Below, piece after piece: positions 49,874 to 58,298 of a DNA stretch of 64,000 nucleotides; within the stretch, counting starts at the first letter, position 1, and every line of letters starts with the position of its first letter. The notes below the pieces were generated by a model. That model was given only the letters and a program-made list of their open reading frames with translations. It was not told the origin of the DNA and searched no databases. The stretch covers positions 310,001-374,000 of the forward strand of contig NZ_CP074405.1 in the NCBI RefSeq assembly GCF_018388445.1, read 5' to 3'. The DNA is from Cellulomonas wangleii (GTDB lineage Bacteria; Actinomycetota; Actinomycetes; Actinomycetales; Cellulomonadaceae). The position numbers were made by a program, and so were the translations under genes.

Positions 49874-51987
49874 CGGCGGCCTCGACCGCGGCGGCGGCCG
49901 GGACGCGCGCCGGGCGGCCGGGCGCCGGCGCCGGCCCGCTCGACGCGCTGTTCCGTCCCGCGAGCATCGCGGTCGTGGGTGCGAGCGCACGGGCGGGCAA
50001 GGCCGGGCACGCGATGGTCCAGGCGCTGCGGCACTACCCGGGCACCCTGCACCTGGTGAACCCGCGCGGCGGCGAGGTGCTCGGGCGCCCGGCCATCACG
50101 ACGCTGCGCGACGCGTCCGACGTCGACCTGGCGGTGCTCGTCGTGCCGCCGGACGCCGTGCCGGGGGCCCTGGAGGACGCGCGCGACGCCGGGGTCCGGG
50201 CCGCCGTGGTGTGCGCGGGCGGGTTCGCGGAGTCCGGCCCGGCCGGCGCGGCGCTGCAGGACCGGGTCGTCCGGGTGGCGCAGGAGGCAGGTATCCGGCT
50301 GCTCGGCCCCAACACGTCGGGGTTCATGAACCCGGTCGACCGCACGACGGCCAACTTCATGCCGGCCGTCGCCGACCTGGCGCCCGGCTCGGTGGGCGTC
50401 GTCGCGCAGTCCGGCGGGGTCAACCTGGCGGTGGCGTTCCTGCTGGCGCGCGCGGGCGTCGGGCTGCGGCTCGGCGTCGGGCTCGGGAACGCGGTGGACG
50501 TCGACTTCCCGGAGGTGCTCGACCACCTCGCCCAGGACGACGCGACCACCGCCGTCGGCCTGCACGTCGAGGGCGTCGCCGACGGCCCGGCGCTGGTCGC
50601 GGCGCTGCGCCGGACCACCGCGCGCAAGCCCGTCGTCGCCTTCAAGGTCGGCCGGTCCGACGTCTCGGCGTTCGCGCAGTCGCACACGGGCGCCCTGACC
50701 GGGTCCTACGCGGTGACGCGCGCGGCGCTGCAGCAGGCCGGGGCCGTGGTCGTCGACAGCCTGGAGGAGATGGTCGCCGCGCTCGTCGCGCTGCGCGCCG
50801 TGCGGCTGCCCGCCGCGGGCGACGTCGGGGTCGGGCTGCTCACCGGGCAGGCCGGGCCGGGGCTCGTCGTCACCGACGCGCTCGGGGCGCGGGGCGTCGC
50901 GCTTCCGACGCTGACCGCCGCGACGCAGGAGCGCATCGCCGAGCTGCTCCCGCCGCTGACGTTCCAGCGCAACCCCGTCGACACCGGCCGTCCGTCGCCG
51001 ACGTTCGGCGACGTGCTCCGCGCCGTCGCCGACGACCCGGCGGTCGACCTCGTCGGCGTCTACGCGCTCGACGAGCCCGGTGCGCTCGACCCCGTCGCCG
51101 CGCTCGCACCGGTCGCCGGCCGGGTGCTGTTCGCCAGCGGCGGCCCGGCCGACGCGCTCGCCGCCCGCCGTGCGGCCCTCGACGCCGTGGGAGTCCCGGT
51201 GCTCGCGAGCCCCGGCGACCTGGCGACCGCGCTCGCCGCCGTGGTCAGCGACGCCCGGGTCCGCGCCGTCGCCGACGCCCCGCCCGTGCCGGCCACCCGC
51301 ACCGTCGGCCGCACGCTGGACGAGTACGAGGCCAAGACGCTGCTGGAGCACTACGGCGTCCGGACGCCCGCGCGACGCGTCGCCACCGACCGGGCGCAGG
51401 CCCGCGCGGCGCTCGCCGACCTGGTGCGCGACGGCGGCCGCACCGTGGTGAAGGTGCTCGACACGGCCGTGGTGCACAAGTCCGACGTCGGCGGGGTCCA
51501 CGTGGGGGTGCACGACGCCGCCGGGCTCGAGCGGGCCCTGGACGCGATCGACGCGATCCCGCCCGCGCATGCCCCGGCGCCGGCCGCCCGCCGCTACCTC
51601 CTCGAGGAGCTCGCCGAGCCCGGCGCCGAGCTGATCGTCGGCGCGGTCCGTGACCGCGTCTTCGGGCCCGTCGTCCTGCTGGGCCTGGGCGGCGTCGCCG
51701 CGGAGCTCGGTGGGGAGCCCGTGCTGCGGCTCGCCCCGCTGTCCGTGGCCCGCTCCGAGGAGATGGTCCGCGCGCTGCCCGCCACGGTGCTCGACGGCTT
51801 CCGCGGCGCCCCGCCCGTCGACGTCGCCGCCCTCGCCGCCGTCCTGCGGGCCGTCGGGCAGGTCGTGTGCGACCACGCCGACGTCACCGAGCTCGACCTC
51901 AACCCGGTCCGCATGACCGCCGACGGCCCGGTCGTCCTCGACGCCGTCGTCGTCGCACCCCCGAAGGGAGACACATGCCCGGCGTGA
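49870..51987 (+). CDS. NDP-forming acyl-CoA synthetase-like protein (acetate-CoA ligase family)
   Basis: 705 residues in one chain: CoA-binding Rossmann domain (PASIAVVGASARAGKAGHAMVQALRHYPGTLHLVNPRG), ligase-CoA domain (QSGGVNLAVAFLLARAGVGLRLGVGLGNAVDVDF) with the phosphohistidine loop AQSHTGALTGSYAVTR, then the C-terminal ATP-grasp domain (DEYEAKTLLEHYGVRTPARR, KVLDTAVVHKSDVGGVHVGV, LLEELAEPGAELIVGAVRDRVFGPVVLLGLGG). The fused arrangement matches acyl-CoA synthetases of the succinyl-CoA ligase superfamily. Activates or discharges a second acid in the pathway. GTG start at 49870. Confidence 0.9.
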   Translation: MTAASTAAAAGTRAGRPGAGAGPLDALFRPASIAVVGASARAGKAGHAMVQALRHYPGTLHLVNPRGGEVLGRPAITTLRDASDVDLAVLVVPPDAVPGALEDARDAGVRAAVVCAGGFAESGPAGAALQDRVVRVAQEAGIRLLGPNTSGFMNPVDRTTANFMPAVADLAPGSVGVVAQSGGVNLAVAFLLARAGVGLRLGVGLGNAVDVDFPEVLDHLAQDDATTAVGLHVEGVADGPALVAALRRTTARKPVVAFKVGRSDVSAFAQSHTGALTGSYAVTRAALQQAGAVVVDSLEEMVAALVALRAVRLPAAGDVGVGLLTGQAGPGLVVTDALGARGVALPTLTAATQERIAELLPPLTFQRNPVDTGRPSPTFGDVLRAVADDPAVDLVGVYALDEPGALDPVAALAPVAGRVLFASGGPADALAARRAALDAVGVPVLASPGDLATALAAVVSDARVRAVADAPPVPATRTVGRTLDEYEAKTLLEHYGVRTPARRVATDRAQARAALADLVRDGGRTVVKVLDTAVVHKSDVGGVHVGVHDAAGLERALDAIDAIPPAHAPAPAARRYLLEELAEPGAELIVGAVRDRVFGPVVLLGLGGVAAELGGEPVLRLAPLSVARSEEMVRALPATVLDGFRGAPPVDVAALAAVLRAVGQVVCDHADVTELDLNPVRMTADGPVVLDAVVVAPPKGDTCPA

Positions 51988-53240
51988 GCGCACCCAGCCC
52001 CGGCACCGCAGGCGACGGCACCGCAGGCGACGGCACCGCAGGCGACGTCCTCGTCGTCGGCGCGGGACCGGTCGGGCTGACCGCCGCGCTCGCGCTGCGG
52101 GCCTACGGGCTGCCCGTCACCGTGCTCGAGGCGGGCCCCGAGGGCCGGCAGCGGCCCGGCAGCCGGGCGATCTTCACGCACAGCCAGACCCTGCAGATCC
52201 TCGACCGGATCAGCCCCGGGCTGGGCGCCGAGCTCTACCGCCACGGCGTGTACTGGAACACGCAGCGCACGTTCCACGCCGGCAAGGAGGTGTACGCCAA
52301 GACGTACCCCGACCCGCCTGCGGGCGTGTACCCGCACTTCACGAGCCTGCCGCAGGTGCAGATCGAGGCGTACCTGCAGGCCCGGGCCGTGGCCGCGGGG
52401 GTCACGTTCGCGTGGGAGCAGGAGATCGCGGACGTCACGACCTCCGACGACGGGGTCGTGCTGACGACCGCGGCCGGGCGCCGGTGGGACGCGTCCTACG
52501 TCGTCGGCGCCGACGGGTCGCGCTCGGTCGTGCGCAAGCAGATCGGTGCGCGGATGGAGGGCACGCGGGACGAGGGCTGGTACGTCGTCGTCGACGTCGC
52601 CGAGAAGGACGAGCCGAGCCTGCCGAACGAGCGGCACTTCCACTACGCCCACCCGGCGGTCGACGGGCGCAACGTGCTGATCGTGCCCTTCGCGGGCGGG
52701 TACCGCGTCGACCTGCAGCTCGTCGAGAAGGACGACCCCGAGGAGCTCGCGTCGCCCGAGGGCGTGCGCGGCTGGCTCGACGCGGTCCTGCCGCCCGGGT
52801 ACGCCGAGCGCACCACGTGGGTGTCGACGTACCAGTTCCTGCAGCTCGTCGCCCACGACTTCGCCGACCCGCACCGGCGGGTGCTGCTGGTGGGGGAGGC
52901 GGCGCACCTGTTCGCGCCGTTCGGAGCGCGCGGGCTCAACTCCGGGGTGCCGGACGCCGAGGCCGCGGCCATCGCGATCGCCGCGGCCTCGCGTGCGACC
53001 GCTGCCGCTGCCCGCACGCCCGTCGAGGCGTTCGCGCTCGCCCGCCGGTCCGCGGCGCTGTTCAACCGCGACGCGGCCGGGGAGGCGCTGGCACACCTGC
53101 GGCCGGACGAGGAGACGGCGGCCCGCGTGCTGGCGGCCGCCGAGCGCGCGCCGGAGGACGCCGAGGCGTCGGTGTGGTTGGAGAAGGCTCCCTACGGCCC
53201 CCGCGGCGTCCACCGCGCGGAGACGGTCTACCGCTACTGA
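51975..53240 (+). CDS. FAD-dependent aromatic hydroxylase, MhpA/PheA-like
   Basis: 421 residues; its first 13 bases overlap the preceding gene. After a short repeat-containing N-terminus, the FAD Rossmann motif is VLVVGAGPVGLTAALALRAYGLPVTVLEAG, with VVGADGSRSVVRKQIGA and the GD motif RVLLVGEAAHLFAPFGARGLNSGVPDAEAAA. Group A flavin hydroxylases of this kind use NAD(P)H and O2 to hydroxylate a phenolic ring. C-terminal region lacks a thioredoxin-like extension. It likely supplies the substrate opened upstream of the FAH, but no ring-cleavage dioxygenase is present in the cluster. Confidence 0.9.
   Translation: MPGVSAPSPGTAGDGTAGDGTAGDVLVVGAGPVGLTAALALRAYGLPVTVLEAGPEGRQRPGSRAIFTHSQTLQILDRISPGLGAELYRHGVYWNTQRTFHAGKEVYAKTYPDPPAGVYPHFTSLPQVQIEAYLQARAVAAGVTFAWEQEIADVTTSDDGVVLTTAAGRRWDASYVVGADGSRSVVRKQIGARMEGTRDEGWYVVVDVAEKDEPSLPNERHFHYAHPAVDGRNVLIVPFAGGYRVDLQLVEKDDPEELASPEGVRGWLDAVLPPGYAERTTWVSTYQFLQLVAHDFADPHRRVLLVGEAAHLFAPFGARGLNSGVPDAEAAAIAIAAASRATAAAARTPVEAFALARRSAALFNRDAAGEALAHLRPDEETAARVLAAAERAPEDAEASVWLEKAPYGPRGVHRAETVYRY
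52002..52046. repeat. 15-bp tandem repeat, three exact copies
   Basis: Unit GGCACCGCAGGCGAC at 52002-52016, 52017-52031 and 52032-52046, encoding GTAGD three times at the N-terminus of the flavin hydroxylase. In frame, so slippage alters length only. Confidence 0.85.
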
Positions 53241-53254
53241 CCACCTGCTGGGCT

Positions 53255-53275
53255 CGCGGGTCCGCGAGACCCGCG
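53255..53275 (+). terminator. Hairpin terminator of the flavin hydroxylase arm
   Basis: Perfect 8-bp stem CGCGGGTC/GACCCGCG with a 5-base loop, just after the stop at 53240. Confidence 0.6.
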
Positions 53276-53398
53276 GCTGGGCTGCGGCGGGTCGCAGTCG
53301 CACGCCCACCGCAGGCTCACGACACCGAGCGTCTCGCCGGCCCGCTCGGCGACGAGGAGCGCGTCCCGCCCGGCGGCGACCGGTGCCACGGTGGGCGG

Positions 53399-54043
53399 GT
53401 GACCACGAGCGCCCTGCCGACCGACCTGTGGGACCCGCTGACCCCCGACGCGGTCGCCGCGCGGTTCGACCGCACCGGCGTCGTCTGGATGATCGCTGGC
53501 GGCGTCGCGATCGACCTCTTCGTCGGGCGGCGCACCCGGCCGCACGGGGACGTCGACGTCGTCCTCCTGCGCCGTGACCAGGCCGCGGTGCACGAGGCGT
53601 TGCCGGGGTGGCAGGTCTGCGCCGCGGACCCGCCCGGGCACCTGCGCCCGTGGCACCCGGGGGAGGTGCTGCCGGTGACCGTGCACGACATCTGGTGCCG
53701 CAGCTCCCCGGCGGGCCCGTGGCAGGTGCAGGTGATGCTCGACGAGAGCGACGGGGACGAGTGGGTGTCCCGTCGTGACCCGGGCGTGCGCCGGCCGGTG
53801 GCCGCCATCCGCCGGACGACGGCCACCGGCCTGCCGTACCTCGCCCCTGAGGTGCAGCTCTACTACAAGGCCAAGGACCCGCGACCGAAGGACGTCGCCG
53901 ACCTCGAGTCCGCGCTGCCCCACCTCACCGACGAGCAGCGGACCTGGCTGCACGGCGCCGTCTCCCGCGTCTGGCCGGAGCACGCGTGGCTGGGGCGGCT
54001 GGGACGCGAGGGCGCGCCGCCGGCGCCGTGGCGAGAGGGATGA
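53399..54043 (+). CDS. ANT(2'')-like nucleotidyltransferase
   Basis: 214 residues from GTG at 53399. The nucleotidyltransferase core is VVWMIAGGVAIDLFVGRRTRPHGDVDVVLLRRDQ: GG-x-A-I-D-x-F-x-G and the D-x-D pair with RPHGDVD. This is the layout of aminoglycoside 2''-adenylyltransferases (PF10706), which are chromosomal and mostly uncharacterised in actinobacteria. The C-terminal part ALPHLTDEQRTWLHGAVSRVWPEHAWLGRL is helical. Drug modification is possible but not proven; the D-x-D metal ligands are present. A separate copy-like pair lies in the TA-like locus at 59201-60192. Confidence 0.82.
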   Translation: MTTSALPTDLWDPLTPDAVAARFDRTGVVWMIAGGVAIDLFVGRRTRPHGDVDVVLLRRDQAAVHEALPGWQVCAADPPGHLRPWHPGEVLPVTVHDIWCRSSPAGPWQVQVMLDESDGDEWVSRRDPGVRRPVAAIRRTTATGLPYLAPEVQLYYKAKDPRPKDVADLESALPHLTDEQRTWLHGAVSRVWPEHAWLGRLGREGAPPAPWREG

Positions 54044-54074
54044 GGTCGTGCGTCGAGTCCGCCTCGGGCGGTCC

Positions 54075-54218
54075 TCAGCGGTACTCGGCGACGACCTCGA
54101 TCCGGCCCACGATGTTCCGGTTGAGCTCGTCCAGGTCCTCGGCAGGGATCCAGTACTCGAGGATGGTCTGCCCGCCGACCTGCTGGACCTCGTACCGGTC
54201 GAGGAACGCCGCGGCCAC
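54075..54218 (-). pseudogene. C-terminal gene remnant
   Basis: A 47-codon frame: a Val start at 54218, YEVQQVGGQTILEYWIPAEDLDELNRNIVGRIEVVAEYR and a stop. It reads like the intact C-terminus of a longer protein, as the frame stays open upstream towards the phosphatase gene without a convincing start. I do not recognise the family. The 221-base gap 54044-54264 holds nothing else clear. Confidence 0.35.
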
Positions 54219-54264
54219 CCCGCGGGCGCAGCCTCTGCTCGTTTCCGGCCCTCGTCCGCACCTG

Positions 54265-54990
54265 TCAGGCGACCAGGAGGTCCCGGAGGCGTCGGCGGGT
54301 GCCCGCGTCGAGCCCGATGACGTCGAGCAGCCGGCCGACGTCGGCCGCGGCCTCCTGCGCGACGGGGACCGCCTCCGCGAGGAACGCCTCGACCTGCGCC
54401 TCGTCCCAGGTCGACTGCCGGTCGTCGGTGTGGTCGCGGCGTCCGGCGACCTCGCGCACGGACTGCGCCCAGTCGGCGGCGACGTCCACGGGCGGGACGC
54501 CGGCGTTCGCGAGCAGGAGCGTCACCACCAGCCCGGTGCGGTCGCGGCCGGCGCTGCAGTGGACCAGCACGCCGGGCTCCGCGGTCGCGACGGCCTGCAG
54601 GGTCGCGCGCAGCAGGTCGGGCAGGAGCCGCGCGTTGTGCGCCCAGTACTCGGGGGAGTCGAGGATCGGACCGCACGTCGCCATGAACGGCACGTGCGTC
54701 GGGTCCTCGGTGGGGGCGTGGACGAGCGTCACGTCGGGCCACGGCTCGCCCGCCGTGCCGTGGTCACCGGGTCGCGTGCCGTGCTCGTCGGTGTTGCGCA
54801 GGTCGACGACGGTGCGCACGCCCCAGCGGACCGCGTCCTGCCGGCCGGCGGGGGTCAGCCACTCGCGTCGGGGACCGCGCGCGACGCGGCCGAACCGGGT
54901 GGTGCCCGTGGGGGACAGCGGTGTCGGCAGGCCGCCGAGGTCCCGCGCGTTGCGGTAGCCGTCCCAGACGAGGGCGCGCGCGGCGGTCAC
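54265..54990 (-). CDS. Tyrosine/dual-specificity protein phosphatase
   Basis: 241 residues from GTG at 54990, overlapping the upstream NIF3 stop by GTGA. The N-terminal YRNARDLGGLPTPLSPTGTTRFGRVARG is the NARDLGG start of actinobacterial and lower-eukaryote PtpB-like phosphatases. The P-loop is VLVHCSAGRDRTGLVV with nucleophile Cys145 and Arg151. Other conserved parts: DLRNTDEH and the C-terminal helix bundle. Removes phosphate from Tyr or from lipids (PtpB type). Coupled to the NIF3 gene. Confidence 0.9.
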   Translation of the reverse strand: MTAARALVWDGYRNARDLGGLPTPLSPTGTTRFGRVARGPRREWLTPAGRQDAVRWGVRTVVDLRNTDEHGTRPGDHGTAGEPWPDVTLVHAPTEDPTHVPFMATCGPILDSPEYWAHNARLLPDLLRATLQAVATAEPGVLVHCSAGRDRTGLVVTLLLANAGVPPVDVAADWAQSVREVAGRRDHTDDRQSTWDEAQVEAFLAEAVPVAQEAAADVGRLLDVIGLDAGTRRRLRDLLVA

Positions 54991-55829
54991 CTCGTCGTCG
55001 GGGCGAGCCGTTCGGCGGGGACCGTCCGGTAGTGGTCCGGGGCGTCGAGGAACCGGACCGGCACCTCGGGCACGAGGTCCGTCAGCCAGCGCGCGTACTC
55101 GGCCATGCCCGCCTCCTCCGACGGTGCGTGCCCCACGACGACCATGCCGGCCGACGTGCCCGCGGTGACTGCGTCGGCGGCGTACTCCCCGATCTCCCAC
55201 TCGTGGCCCTCGCCGATGACGAGCACGTCGACGTCCGGGCGGGCGAGGACGCGCCGGTTCCACTCGAACCCCTGGAACCCCGGCTGCACGGCCACGACCG
55301 ACACCGCCGCCGCCGGGTCGCCGACGTACCGCAGCGCGCACGCCCCGAGGGAGCGCGCGACGTGCGCGGCGAGCTCACCCAGGGTCGTCGTCGGGCCCAG
55401 CGTCGTCGTCGGGAGGTCGTACACCCCGGCGTCGCCGTCGCGCTCGGCGTCGAGCCAGCCCAGGGCCCGCGCGACGCCGGTGAGGATCCCGTCGGGCTCG
55501 CGGTCGTGCCAGGCGTCGTGCGCGCGCAGCACCCGTAGGCCGTGCTCGGCGACGAACGCGGCCTTCGCCGCGTGCACCGGGTCGCCCTGTGCGGCGAGCG
55601 TCGCCTCCGACGTGCCGCCGTGGTCGAAGTACAACGGCTCGTGGGTGATGACGAGGTCCAGCCCCTGCTCGACCGCCCGCCGCAGGACGTCGAACGTCGC
55701 CATCACCGTCACCGCGACCCCGCGCACGGGAGCGTCGGGGTCACCGGTGAGGAACCCGTCGACCGTCGTCCCGCGTCGCGGCGCACCGATGTGCGCGTCG
55801 ATCCGCTCTGCCACCTGCTGCGCCGTCAT
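54987..55829 (-). CDS. NIF3-like GTP cyclohydrolase-I type 2 / Ygbi protein
   Basis: 280 residues from ATG at 55829 (GTG 55844 alternative). NIF3 family marks: VAERIDAHIGAPRRGTTVDGFLTGDPDAPVRGVAVTVMATFDVLRRAVEQGLDLVITHEPLYFDH with the HEP-Y metal motif, HGLRVLRAHDAWHD, and near the end VVVGHAPSEEAGMAEY. Family members bind two metals and have been linked to folate-related hydrolysis, but function is unsettled. Operon with a phosphatase. Confidence 0.85.
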   Translation of the reverse strand: MTAQQVAERIDAHIGAPRRGTTVDGFLTGDPDAPVRGVAVTVMATFDVLRRAVEQGLDLVITHEPLYFDHGGTSEATLAAQGDPVHAAKAAFVAEHGLRVLRAHDAWHDREPDGILTGVARALGWLDAERDGDAGVYDLPTTTLGPTTTLGELAAHVARSLGACALRYVGDPAAAVSVVAVQPGFQGFEWNRRVLARPDVDVLVIGEGHEWEIGEYAADAVTAGTSAGMVVVGHAPSEEAGMAEYARWLTDLVPEVPVRFLDAPDHYRTVPAERLAPTTR

Positions 55830-56000
55830 CGCCACGGGCGCCACCCTAACGACGGCCGACGGGGTCGCGGGCCACGCGTCCGCCCCGGCCGCGCCGCGGG
55901 CGCGCCGCGCCGACCTGACCTCCCAAGCGTTTCGGAGGTTGCCGCGCCACCCACCCCCACCGAGGGTCGATCTACGTCGTCCGTCGTCCCGGAGGTGCTC

Positions 56001-57083
56001 ATGTCCCGCTTCTCACCCGGCCGCCGCGTCGTCGCGGCGGCCGGCGCCCTCGCCCTCGGTGCCGCTGCGGTGGTCGGCTCCGTCGCCCTCGCCGCGCCTG
56101 CCTCGGCGCACGGGGCGGTGTCCGACCCGCCGTCCCGCGTCTACGGGTGCTACCAGCGCTGGTCGGGCAACCACACCGACCCCGCCATGGCGACCCAGGA
56201 CCCCATGTGCTGGAGCGCGTGGCAGGCCAACCCGAACGCCATGTGGAACTGGAACGGCATGTTCAAGGAGAACGTCGGTGGGCGCCACGAGCAGGCCATC
56301 CCCGACGGCAAGCTGTGCTCGGCGGACAACCCGCTGTACGACGCGGCGAACACCCCTGGCGCCTGGCGGGCCACCCCGGTGCCGTACGACTTCCGGCTCA
56401 CCCTGCACGACCCGTCCAACCACGGGGCCGACTACCTGAAGATCTACGTCACCAAGCAGGGGTACGACGCGCGCACCGAGCCGCTCGCGTGGTCGGACCT
56501 GGAGCTCCTCACGACGACCGGGCGCTACGCCCCGTCCAGCCCGTACGTCACGGACGTGAGCATCCCGCGGGACCGCACCGGCCACCACGTGGTCTTCACG
56601 ATCTGGCAGGCGAGCCACCTCGACCAGCCGTACTACCAGTGCAGCGACGTCCTTCTCGGCGACGGGGACCCGGCGCCGAACCCGACGACGCCCGTGCCGA
56701 ACCCGACCACCCCGGCACCGAACCCGACCACCCCGGTGCCGAACCCGACGACCCCGGTGCCGAACCCGACCACCCCGGCCCCGAACCCGACGACACCGGC
56801 CCCCGGCCCGTCGGGCTGCACCGCCACGGTGTCCGTGGTGAGCGCCTGGCAGGGCGGCTACCAGGCCACGGTGACGGTGACCGCCGGGTCGAGCGCGATC
56901 ACCGGGTGGAAGGCGACCGTGAACGGCGCGACCATCACGCAGGCGTGGAACGGCACGGCGTCCGGCAGCACCATCACCTCGGCCGGGTGGAACGGTGCGC
57001 TCGCACCCGGGGGGACGGCCACCGCCGGGTTCCTGGGCAGCGGCAGCTCGAGCGGGCTCAGCGCCACCTGCACCGCGTCCTGA
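56001..57083 (+). CDS. Secreted AA10 lytic polysaccharide monooxygenase with CBM2
   Basis: 360 residues from ATG at 56001 with GGAGG upstream. Signal peptide 1-36 ends PASA; the mature N-terminus is His37 (HGAVSDPPSR), the first copper ligand. AA10 domain to about residue 220 has SRVYGC, and the second copper His is His141 in NHGADYLKIYVTK, followed by FTIWQASHLDQPYYQCSDV. Then a linker of six PNPTTP-type repeats (223-270) and a CBM2 (272-360, VVSAWQGGYQATVTVTAGSS through the closing Cys), binding crystalline cellulose or chitin. Oxidatively cleaves glycosidic bonds; the main cellulolytic signature of this window. Confidence 0.95.
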   Translation: MSRFSPGRRVVAAAGALALGAAAVVGSVALAAPASAHGAVSDPPSRVYGCYQRWSGNHTDPAMATQDPMCWSAWQANPNAMWNWNGMFKENVGGRHEQAIPDGKLCSADNPLYDAANTPGAWRATPVPYDFRLTLHDPSNHGADYLKIYVTKQGYDARTEPLAWSDLELLTTTGRYAPSSPYVTDVSIPRDRTGHHVVFTIWQASHLDQPYYQCSDVLLGDGDPAPNPTTPVPNPTTPAPNPTTPVPNPTTPVPNPTTPAPNPTTPAPGPSGCTATVSVVSAWQGGYQATVTVTAGSSAITGWKATVNGATITQAWNGTASGSTITSAGWNGALAPGGTATAGFLGSGSSSGLSATCTAS

Positions 57084-57130
57084 CGTCTCGTCCTGACCCG
57101 CGCCCGGTCCTGCGCGCGGGGTCTGAGCAC

Positions 57131-57170
57131 CACGAGGGCCGCACGTCCGTCCGGGCGTGCGGCCCTCGTG
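57131..57170 (+). terminator. Strong hairpin terminator after the LPMO gene
   Basis: Perfect 15-bp stem, CACGAGGGCCGCACG (57131-57145) with its complement at 57156-57170, around a 10-base loop. Rest of the gap to 57319 shows nothing certain. Confidence 0.75.
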
Positions 57171-57319
57171 CCGTGCGGGCTCGCGCTCGTCCCACGCGCG
57201 GCCGGCGGCGACCGGTGCCACGGTGATGCCGGTGGACGACCGTCCGGCACGGCGCGCGATCCACCTCCCGCGCGGGGGCAGAATGGGGCCGCTGGATCTG
57301 TTTCGACGAGGAGCTCACC

Positions 57320-58273
57320 GTGCCGCAGGGAATCGTCCGTTGGTTCGACACCGAGCGAGGCTTCGGCTTCCTCGACCTCGGGGAGGATGCCGAGGACCTG
57401 TTCGTCCACGCCTCCGAGATCGTCGGGGACGACAACCGCAAGGTGCTGAAGGAGGGGCAGGAGGTCGAGTTCGAGCTCGGCGAGGGCGACCGCGGGCCGC
57501 AGGCGCGCAACGTCCGGGTCGTCGGCGAGTACGCCGCCGACACGCCCGTGGGCCAGCTCGGCACCGTCTCCTGGTACGAGCCGGCCAAGGGGTACGGCTT
57601 CATCACCCCGGACAGCGGCGAGGCCGAGATCTTCGCGCACAGCTCCGCCATCGTGGGCGGTGGCGTGCTGCGCGAGGGGCAGCGGGTCGCGTTCATGGTC
57701 GTGCCCGGCGAGAAGGGCCCGCAGGCCGACCACCTGCTGCCGCTCGGCGCGAACGCCGCCCCGGCCGCCGTGCCCGACGGCGCCGACGGCACCATCACGT
57801 TCTTCGACGCGGACAAGGGCTTCGGGTTCGCCCGGCCCGACGCCGGCGGCGAGGACGTGTTCGTCCACGCCAAGGCTCTGGTCGGGACGGTCAGCCTTGC
57901 CGAGGGCGACCGCATCAGCTTCACCGTCGCCGAGAGCGACCGCGGGCCGCAGGCCCACGACGTGCGGCTCGTCGGCGGCCAGGCCCGCCGCGGTGCGCCC
58001 GCCGGCCGAGGTGCGCCCGCCGCCGGCCGCGGCCGCACCGAGCGGCCCCGGGGTTCGGGTGCGCCGGCGCGCGGTGGCACGGGCACGGTCGCGCGTTACG
58101 ACGCGGACCGCGGCTTCGGCTTCATCACCCCCGACGCGGGCGGCGACGACCTGTTCGTGCACGTGTCGGTCGTGCGCGGGTCCGACGACGGGCTCTACGA
58201 GGGCGACCGGGTCAAGTACGAGGTGCGCCAGAGCGACCGGGGGCCGCAGGCGGACCGGGTCGAGCTGCTGTAA
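57320..58273 (+). CDS. Protein with four tandem cold-shock domains
   Basis: 317 residues from GTG at 57320. Four CSDs: residues 1-68, 79-142, 156-218 and 253-317. Each has an RNP1-type core (RGFGF, KGYGF, KGFGF, RGFGF) and an RNP2-type core (DLFVH, EIFAH, DVFVH, DLFVH), separated by short acidic turns. Between CSD3 and CSD4 is a 30-residue Gly/Arg/Ala-rich linker (QARRGAPAGRGAPAAGRGR) that may bind nucleic acid. Normal CspA proteins have one CSD; the tandem array suggests multivalent RNA binding. Ends next to a terminator and the convergent glyoxalase gene. Confidence 0.92.
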   Translation: MPQGIVRWFDTERGFGFLDLGEDAEDLFVHASEIVGDDNRKVLKEGQEVEFELGEGDRGPQARNVRVVGEYAADTPVGQLGTVSWYEPAKGYGFITPDSGEAEIFAHSSAIVGGGVLREGQRVAFMVVPGEKGPQADHLLPLGANAAPAAVPDGADGTITFFDADKGFGFARPDAGGEDVFVHAKALVGTVSLAEGDRISFTVAESDRGPQAHDVRLVGGQARRGAPAGRGAPAAGRGRTERPRGSGAPARGGTGTVARYDADRGFGFITPDAGGDDLFVHVSVVRGSDDGLYEGDRVKYEVRQSDRGPQADRVELL

Positions 58274-58293
58274 GGCGGGCGGGGTCGCCTGCC
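58274..58293. terminator. Short bidirectional hairpin
   Basis: 8-bp stem with one mismatch, GGCGGGCG (58274-58281) and CGCCTGCC (58286-58293), 4-base loop, in the 25-base gap between convergent genes. Confidence 0.45.
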
Positions 58294-58298
58294 GGCGG

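Noticed and set aside
55925..55932. AAGCGTTT, LacI/CebR-like half-palindrome upstream of the LPMO gene
   Set aside because: Only a short imperfect match to cellulose/maltose LacI operators; in sequence this GC-rich such 8-mers arise by chance.
53388..57235. A 22-base match CCGGCGGCGACCGGTGCC... at 53380 and 57201
   Set aside because: Found upstream of unrelated genes without inverted structure; likely coincidental in GC-rich sequence, no repeat element boundaries.
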